Below are positions 1 to 5,584 of a stretch of DNA of 6,194 nt, piece by piece (position 1 is the first letter of the stretch; the number at the start of each line of letters is the position of its first letter). Source of the DNA: CAYMSF01 sp964542255 (GTDB lineage: Bacteria > Verrucomicrobiota > Lentisphaeria > Victivallales > Victivallaceae); the NCBI GenBank assembly GCA_964542255.1, contig CAZITV010000137.1:1-6194 (forward strand), in the 5' to 3' direction. Both the position numbers and the translations under genes were made by a program. The notes beneath the pieces were generated by a model. That model was given only the letters and a program-made list of their open reading frames with translations, did not search any database and was not told the DNA's origin.

Positions 1-202
1 TTGATTTTTTTTTGATTTTACCTGTTCTGGTATCAGAAATTGCGACTCGTTTTAGTTTGGAACCCTTGAATTGCGGGACTCGGGGCTCGTTTCTTGCGTT
101 CGTATCTTCCAATTCCTCCTTCGGACGATATTTATATCGCCCATCAGTAAGAACTAAAAAATCCAAGCCGCAATCTAACTCGTCTATGCGAAATTTTAAG
201 AT
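1..202 (-). CDS. Possible partial coding region or gene remnant, unknown function
   Basis: The minus strand is open for 67 codons from 202 to the window edge, directly after an in-frame TAA at 205-203. The translation is hydrophilic and protein-like, for example 'LDFLVLTDGRYKYRP', 'KEELEDTNARNEPRVPQ' and 'KLKRVAISDTRTGKIKKKS'. It is far more natural than the plus-strand frame over the same bases, which is rich in Ser and Phe and looks antisense. No ATG lies in frame. The only usual start is TTG at 166, which lacks a Shine-Dalgarno sequence. It may therefore be the 5' part of a gene with an unusual start, or a remnant with a stop at 205-203, since the frame before that stop is also open for a short distance. 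I do not recognise the family. The C-terminus lies outside the window. Confidence 0.3.
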   Translation of the reverse strand, partial: MLKFRIDELDCGLDFLVLTDGRYKYRPKEELEDTNARNEPRVPQFKGSKLKRVAISDTRTGKIKKKS

Positions 203-284
203 TTACAAAGTACTAGTTGTCACATAGAGCCCGTGCCTTTACGAAAAAAAACTACTCAAAATTTACTTTTGGAAACAGCGCTTA

Positions 285-312
285 TTGACTTTACGATTAA
301 ATGCTGTATATT
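285..312 (+). promoter_or_regulatory. Sigma70-type promoter for the riboflavin leader
   Basis: A -35 box TTGACT (285-290, five of six consensus bases) is separated by 16 bases from a -10 box TATATT (307-312, five of six). An A/T-rich stretch at about 241-270 precedes it and could act as an UP element. Predicted transcription start is near 319-320, about 37 bases before helix P1 of the FMN aptamer, which is the expected arrangement. This is pattern matching only. A 17-base spacer with a -10 of ATATTT is a less good alternative. Confidence 0.6.
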
Positions 313-356
313 TTGGTTGTTGGCTTGCTGCGATAATGCGGCGGCTGGCGGCAGTA

Positions 357-480
357 ATCTTCAGGGCTAGGTGATTCCGCAAGGAAAATTCCTGACCGGC
401 GGTATAGTCCGCGAGTTCCGGTAACGGCACAGAAGTGGTGTAATTCCACTACCGACAGTAAAGTCTGGATGCAAGAAGAT
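357..480 (+). ncRNA. FMN riboswitch aptamer (RFN element)
   Basis: The conserved core is present: CAGGGC (362-367), GACCGGCGGTATAGTCCGCG (394-413), ACCGACAGTAAAGTCTGGAT (451-470). Helices can be drawn: P1 357-362 with 475-480 (six perfect pairs), P2 369-371 with 391-393, P3 400-402 with 409-411 around TATAGT, P4 418-420 with 425-427 capped by GTAA, P5 434-438 with 446-450 around TGTAATT, and P6 456-458 with 465-467 around TAAAGT. The RNA binds FMN and normally lowers expression of riboflavin synthesis or uptake genes, consistent with ribBA and ribH downstream. The odd feature is loop L2: the usual GTGAAATT is split by a 12-base insert (375-386) that itself folds as TTCC-GCAA-GGAA. Confidence 0.96.
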
Positions 481-532
481 CACCGCATACATATTATGCG
501 GCAAATATTTTTTGTGGAAATCTTATGCCTTG
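472..532 (+). promoter_or_regulatory. Candidate antiterminator of the FMN riboswitch expression platform
   Basis: CAAG (472-475) can pair with CTTG (529-532), and AAGAT (476-480) with ATCTT (520-524), leaving a four-base bulge at 525-528. This fold uses the 3' strand of aptamer helix P1 and the left arm of the terminator, so it excludes both. That is the behaviour expected of an antiterminator in FMN-free RNA. The enclosed bases contain an independent perfect hairpin, 483-489 with 495-501. The pairing is short and A/U-rich, so this is a structural proposal rather than a certain element. Confidence 0.4.
483..501 (+). other. Linker hairpin between aptamer and terminator
   Basis: CCGCATA (483-489) is perfectly complementary to TATGCGG (495-501) around a five-base loop. 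It lies between the FMN aptamer and the terminator. It can coexist with either the terminator or the proposed antiterminator, so it may serve as a spacer fold or a polymerase pause signal; the role is inferred. Confidence 0.45.
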
Positions 533-563
533 AAAAAAACATTTTTTTCAAGGCATTTTTTTT
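525..563 (+). terminator. Rho-independent terminator in the ribBA leader (riboswitch attenuator)
   Basis: The arms 525-539 and 542-556 are perfectly complementary over 15 bases (ATGCCTTG followed by seven A, and the reverse complement). In practice this gives about 14 pairs with a four-base loop. Eight T residues (556-563) follow. The GC-containing base of the stem and the U-tract are classic for an intrinsic terminator. It sits between the FMN aptamer and ribBA with no gene before it, so it works as an attenuator, with the ligand-bound aptamer favouring termination. The upper stem is pure A-U. Confidence 0.92.
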
Positions 564-567
564 GGAG
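564..567 (+). promoter_or_regulatory. Ribosome binding site of ribBA
   Basis: GGAG begins immediately after the terminator U-tract and lies six bases before the ATG at 574. It decides the ribBA start against the in-frame ATG at 469, which is inside the aptamer. Confidence 0.8.
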
Positions 568-573
568 CCGGAT

Positions 574-1770
574 ATGAAAATAAAATTTGACTCGATTGAA
601 ACCGTAGTGGATGCGTTTAAACGCGGCGAAATTGTGGTGGTCACCGATGATGAAAATCGTGAAAATGAGGGCGATTTAGTCGCCGCCGCCGCCAAAATCA
701 CTCCGGAAATTATCTCTTTTATGGCAACCCATGGCCGCGGACTTATCTGCGTGCCACTGACCGAAGAACGCGCTGCTGAGTTGAATTTATACAGCATGGC
801 GGCAAGAAATGACCCTTTCTGTACCGCATTTACCCAAAGCGTTGATGTCAGAGCCGGCACAACTACCGGAATTTCGGCTTTTGACCGTGCGAAAACTGTT
901 GAAGCGTTAATTGCGCCGGATACAGTGGCAGAGGATTTTATTTCTCCAGGTCACGTATTTCCATTAACAGCCCGTCCCGGGGGTGTTTTGCGGCGTTCAG
1001 GTCACACCGAAGCTGCCGTTGATTTGGCGCGGATTGCCGGATTGGCACCTGCCGGAGTTATTTGTGAAATAATGAAAGACGACGGCACTATGGCCAGATT
1101 GCCGGATTTGGCGTTATTCCGCAAAAAACATAAATTAAAGTGGTGTTCGGTCGCTGACCTCATTGCCTACCGCCGGAGGACTGAAGCTCTGATTGAGTGC
1201 GGCGAGTCCGCCAAATTGCCCACTGAATTTGGCAACTTTATCATCACTACCTATAAGTCGAAAATTGATGGTCTGGAGCATGTCGCTCTGGTTTACGGCA
1301 ATATCCGCAATAAAGAAAATGTGCTGGTGCGCGTTCATAGTGAGTGCCTCACCGGTGATGTCTTCGGTTCGCAGCGCTGTGATTGCGGCGACCAGCTGCA
1401 TACCGCCATGAAAATGGTAGCCGCAGAAAAAAATGGTGCAATTATCTATATGCGTCAAGAGGGGCGCGGTATTGGTCTGGCGAACAAAATCCGTGCTTAC
1501 AAGCTGCAGGATGAAGGTTGCGATACAGTTGAAGCCAATGAGCGGCTGGGCTTCGCCGCGGATTTACGTGAATATGGTATTGGTATGCAGATTTTACTCG
1601 ATCTCGGGGTCAAATCAATTCGGCTTATCACCAACAATCCGCGCAAACTGATTGGTTTGAGCGGTTACGGAATGGTAATTACCGAACGGGTTCCGCTGGT
1701 GATTAAAGCCGGGGCAAAAAACCGCAAATACCTGGAAACAAAAAAGAATAAACTTGGACATCTTTTATAA
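574..1770 (+). CDS. ribBA: Bifunctional 3,4-dihydroxy-2-butanone-4-phosphate synthase / GTP cyclohydrolase II
   Basis: This cytosolic enzyme catalyses two entry steps of riboflavin synthesis: ribulose 5-phosphate to dihydroxybutanone phosphate, and GTP to the diaminopyrimidine intermediate. The 398 residues match the usual length of about 400. The N-terminal DHBP synthase half (about 1-200) shows DDENRENEGD (25-34), TTTGISAFDRA (97-107), the GHTEA motif (143-147) and DDGTMAR (169-175). The C-terminal half has HSECLTGD (255-262), the zinc ligands Cys258, Cys269 and Cys271 (C-x10-C-x-C), RQEGRGIGL (294-302), TVEANERLGF (318-327), TNNPRK (353-358) and the terminal GHLL. The ATG at 574 is chosen because the same frame upstream to 469 runs through the terminator and the 3' end of the FMN aptamer, and a GGAG lies at the right distance. 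It is the first gene of a riboswitch-controlled operon with ribH. Both active sites look complete. Confidence 0.97.
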   Translation: MKIKFDSIETVVDAFKRGEIVVVTDDENRENEGDLVAAAAKITPEIISFMATHGRGLICVPLTEERAAELNLYSMAARNDPFCTAFTQSVDVRAGTTTGISAFDRAKTVEALIAPDTVAEDFISPGHVFPLTARPGGVLRRSGHTEAAVDLARIAGLAPAGVICEIMKDDGTMARLPDLALFRKKHKLKWCSVADLIAYRRRTEALIECGESAKLPTEFGNFIITTYKSKIDGLEHVALVYGNIRNKENVLVRVHSECLTGDVFGSQRCDCGDQLHTAMKMVAAEKNGAIIYMRQEGRGIGLANKIRAYKLQDEGCDTVEANERLGFAADLREYGIGMQILLDLGVKSIRLITNNPRKLIGLSGYGMVITERVPLVIKAGAKNRKYLETKKNKLGHLL

Positions 1771-1813
1771 ACAATACTGCCGTTAAACTACGGGGTATCA
1801 ACAAAAAGGTTAT

Positions 1814-1818
1814 GGAGG
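1814..1818 (+). promoter_or_regulatory. Ribosome binding site of ribH
   Basis: GGAGG lies five bases before the ATG at 1824. It overlaps the in-frame ATG at 1812, which itself has only a weak AAGG upstream. This favours 1824 as the true start. Confidence 0.75.
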
Positions 1819-1823
1819 CTAAA

Positions 1824-2303
1824 ATGAATGAGAATGTTGGCAAAGTTTATGGTGGCAATCTAAAATCGGATAATTTGAAGTTTGCAATCGTCTGCAGCCG
1901 TTTTAATGATTTCTTCGTCAGCAAGCTGCTGGACGGCGCAGTTGATACGTTAATCCGTCATGGCGCCGCCGCAAAAAATATTGAGGTGGTCTGGGTGCCG
2001 GGTTCATACGAATTGCCGTTTGCCGTAAAAAAAATGGCAGAACGCCGCAAGTATAACGCGGTTATCGCGCTGGGTGTTGTGATTCAAGGCGCAACACCGC
2101 ACGCCGGATATATCAATAATGAAGTATCTAAAGCACTGGCGCAAATTGGTTTGGATACCGGTATTCCCACTATCTACGGAATAATTACCGCGGATAACAT
2201 CGAACAGGCCATCGAACGCAGCGGTACCAAAGCCGGAAATAAAGGCGCAGATGCTGCCGTCGCAGCCATTGAAATGGCCAATCTGGTAAAAATGCTCGAA
2301 TAG
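1824..2303 (+). CDS. ribH: 6,7-dimethyl-8-ribityllumazine synthase
   Basis: Lumazine synthase condenses dihydroxybutanone phosphate (the RibB product) with 5-amino-6-ribitylaminouracil to form the immediate precursor of riboflavin. Family members form pentamers or icosahedral shells in the cytosol. The 159 residues are of normal length. Visible motifs are SRFNDFF (25-31), VPGSYELPFAV (58-68), ALGVVIQGATPH (82-93) with the likely catalytic His93, and the C-terminal ERSGTKAGNKGA (131-142) followed by AAIEMANL. The start at 1824 is preferred over 1812 because GGAGG precedes it. The gene lies 53 bases after ribBA and 13 before nusB. After His93 the family usually has an aromatic and an acidic residue (as in HFDYV or HYDYV), whereas here the sequence is His-Ala-Gly-Tyr-Ile. 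It is still clearly lumazine synthase. Confidence 0.96.
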   Translation: MNENVGKVYGGNLKSDNLKFAIVCSRFNDFFVSKLLDGAVDTLIRHGAAAKNIEVVWVPGSYELPFAVKKMAERRKYNAVIALGVVIQGATPHAGYINNEVSKALAQIGLDTGIPTIYGIITADNIEQAIERSGTKAGNKGADAAVAAIEMANLVKMLE

Positions 2304-2316
2304 TTTGGAGAAATAG

Positions 2317-2862
2317 ATGTCCGATAAGAAACACGAAATCATCAGCCCTGAATTTGGACTGGATATAGACAAACTCGATAGCGCGGGTGAATCACCGACT
2401 CATTCCCGCCGCGTCGGCAGGGAATTAACTATGCAGTACCTGTTTCAGCGCGACTTGAGTCAGCCGGAGGAAATGCCGCCGATGGAGCTGTTCTTTGAAC
2501 AAACTATCGCAGCATCGGAAATTATAACCAACCGCTATACCCGTAAGGGTTGTGACTATGCCAGCAAATTAATCAACGGCATTAACGCTAATCAGGTACA
2601 GATTGATGAGCTCATTCAAACTAATTGCCGGCAATGGTCATTAGAGCGGATGAGTTCTGTTGATAAGAATATTATGCGCGTGGCAGTTTATGAAATGCTC
2701 TTTGAGGAAGCCGTGCCGCCAGTGGTTAGTATTAATGAGGCAGTTGCCATTGCCCGTGATTACAGCGGCGTTGAGTCCGGCAACTTCATCAATGGTATTC
2801 TAAACGGCATAATGGTAAAAACGTTGACGCGCTCACAGCGTAAGGGTGTTAAAAAAGCATGA
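2317..2862 (+). CDS. nusB: Transcription antitermination factor NusB
   Basis: NusB binds boxA RNA together with ribosomal protein S10 (NusE) and supports antitermination of rRNA transcription. The NusB fold begins near residue 31 with RRVGRELTMQYLFQRD. The C-terminal family signature follows: W107, R111, SVDKNIMRVAVYEML (114-128), PPVVSINEAVAIARDYSG (134-151) and FINGILNG (157-164). At 181 residues it is longer than the common 140 or so. The extra length is an acidic, probably disordered N-terminal segment of about 30 residues plus a basic C-terminal tail. A GGAG at 2307-2310 supports the ATG at 2317. It follows ribH by 13 bases and overlaps ftsY by four. ribH-nusB adjacency is common in bacteria; here it puts nusB under the same leader. 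Confidence 0.95.
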   Translation: MSDKKHEIISPEFGLDIDKLDSAGESPTHSRRVGRELTMQYLFQRDLSQPEEMPPMELFFEQTIAASEIITNRYTRKGCDYASKLINGINANQVQIDELIQTNCRQWSLERMSSVDKNIMRVAVYEMLFEEAVPPVVSINEAVAIARDYSGVESGNFINGILNGIMVKTLTRSQRKGVKKA

Positions 2863-3794
2863 AGTCTATTTTCTCTATTTTTAAAAAAGGTTTGGAAAAA
2901 ACTACCACCACGGTAAGCCGTTCGCTTGCCGCAATCTTCACCGGCGAGAAAGCCTGGGACGCATCAACATTTAACGAACTCGAAAATATCCTCATCGCCG
3001 CTGATTTCGGCGTAACCGCCAGCAAAAAAATCGTCACTGATATTAAAGAGCGTTATGAGTGCGGACAGATAAAGACTTCAGCAGATATTTTTGATACCGC
3101 TCACCGCGATGTGGTTACTATTTTGAACCGCAACCGCCGTGATATCAATTTTGCTTCCGCTAATGCTCCAACGGTTATCCTGCTGATCGGGGTTAACGGC
3201 AGCGGCAAAACCACCACCGCAGGAAAAATGGCGTGGTTGTGGCAAAATGATGGGAAAAAAGTTCTACTCGCCGCTTGCGATACATTCCGTGCCGCAGCGG
3301 TGGATCAATTAAAGCTCTGGAGCGAACGCTCCGGATGCCAAATAGTTTCAGCAACGCCGAATGCTGATCCTGCCAGTGTTGCTTTTGATGCAACTCAGGC
3401 AGCATTGTCGCGCAATATGGATATTCTAATCATTGACACTGCCGGCCGCCAGCATACCAAAAAAGGTTTAATGGATGAACTCGCCAAGCTGCGCCGCACT
3501 GTCGCCAAAGTTTATCCTGAAGCGCCGCATGAAACCTGGCTCACAGTTGACGCCAGCCTCGGCGCCAATGCCATTAATCAAGCCCGCGAATTTTCCAAAG
3601 CTGCCGGTATTACCGGACTGGTGCTGACTAAACTCGACGGCACCGGCAAGGGCGGTATGGCGGTCGCTATCCAGCAGGAATTCGGTTTCCCAGTATTCTT
3701 CGTCGGACTCGGCGAAAGACCCGAAGACCTGCAACTTTTTGATCCGGAATGCTACGCTGCTGCTATCTTCGGCAATTTATCCGGCGGTAAATGA
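2859..3794 (+). CDS. ftsY: Signal recognition particle receptor FtsY (SRP GTPase)
   Basis: FtsY is the membrane-associated GTPase that docks with the SRP protein Ffh and delivers nascent membrane proteins to the translocon. The order is a four-helix N domain (about 1-95), then the G domain: P-loop GVNGSGKTTTAGK (111-123), DTFRAAAVDQL (141-151), DTAGR (193-197), TKLDGTGKGG (257-266) and the C-terminal GLGERPEDLQLFDP (283-296). At 311 residues it lacks the long acidic A domain of the E. coli protein, as many bacterial FtsYs do. The basic amphipathic N-terminus (KSIFSIFKKGLEK) could contact the membrane. The start overlaps the nusB stop as ATGA, with AAGGG at 2842-2846. In the segment 'TVDASLGANA' (229-238) an Ala stands where FtsY usually has Gln (GQNA). 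The GTPase identity is certain. No strong terminator follows. Confidence 0.96.
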   Translation: MKSIFSIFKKGLEKTTTTVSRSLAAIFTGEKAWDASTFNELENILIAADFGVTASKKIVTDIKERYECGQIKTSADIFDTAHRDVVTILNRNRRDINFASANAPTVILLIGVNGSGKTTTAGKMAWLWQNDGKKVLLAACDTFRAAAVDQLKLWSERSGCQIVSATPNADPASVAFDATQAALSRNMDILIIDTAGRQHTKKGLMDELAKLRRTVAKVYPEAPHETWLTVDASLGANAINQAREFSKAAGITGLVLTKLDGTGKGGMAVAIQQEFGFPVFFVGLGERPEDLQLFDPECYAAAIFGNLSGGK

Positions 3795-3844
3795 CCGTTC
3801 GGTATCGTGCCCGATTTTATTAAACCTGCCGTAACCTGCTGAAT

Positions 3845-5584
3845 TTATTCGCCAATGGCCTTGATAATATTGGGAACTATGATTTGACGGCATCCGTCCA
3901 GATTTGGGTGAGCGCCGTCAGGGACAAGCTGGTCGAAAGCTTTGCGGTCTGAATTGAGAACTGCGAGCCATGCTGGATAATGGTCAATCAACAGCAGGTT
4001 CTTTTCTTTTGCGGTATTCCGGTAAATATCATTGAATTCTTCCAACTTCGGCCTAAGCGCAGCGTGCCGGTCAACCATTGGATTCATTACCATCAGGATA
4101 ATTTCGCAATTTGGGTAAGCCAGTTTAATGCGGTCGAGCATTGTATCCAGATTTTTTTTGCAGTCTGCCGGTGTCATTTGATATGGGGTATATGCATCAT
4201 TTACCGAAAACTCAATAAAGACGGTATCCGGTTTCTTGTCAAGCACGCGTTCCTTGAGATTTTCCAGTCCCCATATCGAGCATTTTGCGCCTTCGCCGCT
4301 GTTGATTAACTTTAACAATCCCGGATATTTCATATTAATATCGCGGTTAAGCTCGCCTACCCATGCTCCTCCGGCAGTAAGACTGGTGCCGTAAGTGATG
4401 ACGGTCTGTTTTTGTCCAATTTTAATATTCTGGATAAATCGGCAGTTGGCGGTTGGCGGCTGTTTTGCCGTTAAATCATTAAATTTAGCGGTAAGCCGTT
4501 CGGCGATTTGAGCAAATCCCTTATCATTGGGGTGAATGCCGTCAGTGGTCAATTCCAGCTTATTATCCATTAGCGAAAGTCCATCAACCAAATATAAATG
4601 CTTGTCATTTGCTTCAGCCGCAACCTGACTTGCTGTTTTGCGGTAATCGTCAAGTTTTAAACCAATTTTGCCGGCTGCCCATGCGGGTTCCGATGACCAC
4701 AGTGGAGTTATTAGAAATATCGGTGTCTCAGGCTGTTGTTTGCGGATATTACGAATCATCCCCTTAATATCCTGAGCATAAGTTGCCAGCGTTTTATTGC
4801 CGTAAAAATCGTTAAACCCAATCAAAATTGAAATAAGATTGCCACCGCATGCAGCAATAGCATCACCGTCAGATGCTACCGCAGTGCGTGAACCAAATCC
4901 CATATTTACTACTTGCCACCGCAATTTTTCGCCCACCATAAACGGGTAGGTTTTGGTAATGTTTTCTGCCCTGAAACCGTGAGTGATGGAATCGCCGTAG
5001 GCAATGTATTTAAACTGCGGACGCGCCGCCGGCGCAAAAAGTTTTCCACCGCTCAGTGATAATCCGGTTAATTCAACCGAATCGCCGAATGGCATTATCA
5101 GCGCGTAATCGCGTGCGGAACCGCTTTCATTTTGCGGCAGCGCGATAGTGATTTCAGCGGATTTAGAATCACGCTGAAATGAGCCGGCAATTTTACCGTC
5201 AACGGTATAAAACCCAGTCGAGTTTACCGCGTCCATCCGGGTATGCAGCGGGGTAAATTTCAGTTTTGCGGTTATTGTTTTTGCATCTGTCCGAAAACTA
5301 ATTCTGGCGCCGGGGTTATCGTGCTGAAAACCACCTTCAGCTTTAATATAGCGGTCCATCGTTAACTTATTCGGTGACCTGACTGCGCGGGCGCAGTCAG
5401 TAATCTGAATAAGCGGATTGTCCAAAGCGACATCAACTACCGCAATTGTGCCGGCAGCATTTTCCGCAGCAGCTTGAATCGGGGTATTTATCATAAATAA
5501 TGCAGATGTAATAATCGCGGCAGTTGCTAGTGAAAATAGTTTTCCGCAAGCTGCTAATATTGTACGCCTGGATTTATTTATCAC
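3845..5584 (-). CDS. Exported protein with two tandem SGNH/GDSL hydrolase domains
   Basis: This is a predicted extracytoplasmic esterase or deacetylase; the substrate cannot be read, though polysaccharide acyl groups are likely. Residues 1-40 form a signal peptide: SRRTIL (5-10), a hydrophobic stretch to about 32, then Ala-rich QAAA. Residues about 46-185 look like a beta-sandwich, as in CE2-type esterases. SGNH domain 1 (about 190-370) has YGDSITHG (196-203, Ser199), NMGFGSRTA, GFND (256-259) and DGIHP (348-352, Asp348/His351). SGNH domain 2 (about 390-579) has YGTSLTAGG (398-406, Ser401), NSGEG (428-432), EFSVND (458-463) and DGAHPN (556-561, Asp556/His559). Both catalytic sets appear intact. 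The GTG at 5584 is chosen because it places the signal peptide at the N-terminus and overlaps the upstream stop by 11 bases. A TTG at 5638 would add 18 unlikely residues. No Shine-Dalgarno sequence is evident, suggesting translational coupling to the upstream gene. Confidence 0.88.
   Translation of the reverse strand: MINKSRRTILAACGKLFSLATAAIITSALFMINTPIQAAAENAAGTIAVVDVALDNPLIQITDCARAVRSPNKLTMDRYIKAEGGFQHDNPGARISFRTDAKTITAKLKFTPLHTRMDAVNSTGFYTVDGKIAGSFQRDSKSAEITIALPQNESGSARDYALIMPFGDSVELTGLSLSGGKLFAPAARPQFKYIAYGDSITHGFRAENITKTYPFMVGEKLRWQVVNMGFGSRTAVASDGDAIAACGGNLISILIGFNDFYGNKTLATYAQDIKGMIRNIRKQQPETPIFLITPLWSSEPAWAAGKIGLKLDDYRKTASQVAAEANDKHLYLVDGLSLMDNKLELTTDGIHPNDKGFAQIAERLTAKFNDLTAKQPPTANCRFIQNIKIGQKQTVITYGTSLTAGGAWVGELNRDINMKYPGLLKLINSGEGAKCSIWGLENLKERVLDKKPDTVFIEFSVNDAYTPYQMTPADCKKNLDTMLDRIKLAYPNCEIILMVMNPMVDRHAALRPKLEEFNDIYRNTAKEKNLLLIDHYPAWLAVLNSDRKAFDQLVPDGAHPNLDGCRQIIVPNIIKAIGE

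Noticed and set aside
123..142. Inverted repeat GGACGATAT / ATATCGCCC
   Set aside because: The nine-base arms have one mismatch and only a two-base gap. It falls within the possible coding stretch and has no T-tract, so chance or codon content explains it as well as an operator would.
12..227. Plus-strand frame of 71 codons
   Set aside because: Its translation is Ser/Phe/Arg-rich and reads as the antisense of a more natural minus-strand frame. It has no Shine-Dalgarno sequence and no family resemblance.
338..354. GCGGCGGCTGGCGGCAG repeat-like stretch before the aptamer
   Set aside because: It is short and imperfect, with only a four-pair stem to CTGC at 328-331. There is no evidence that it is a functional element.
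1135..1458. Minus-strand frame within ribBA, and similar frames inside ribH, nusB, ftsY and the SGNH gene
   Set aside because: They overlap strongly conserved genes in full, lack ribosome binding sites and have no recognisable motifs. They are shadow frames.
1754..1782. TTGGAC with A/T-rich bases downstream as a promoter for ribH
   Set aside because: No -10-like hexamer lies at 16-18 bases spacing. The nearest candidate gives a spacer of about 13.
1812..1823. Upstream ATG for ribH adding MEAK
   Set aside because: This ATG overlaps the GGAGG that serves the ATG at 1824 and has only a weak upstream site.
3794..3844. Short hairpin ACCG-TT-CGGT and other stems between the convergent genes as a terminator
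   Set aside because: The stem has only four pairs and no T-tract on either strand. The 50-base gap between ftsY and the SGNH gene shows no convincing terminator.
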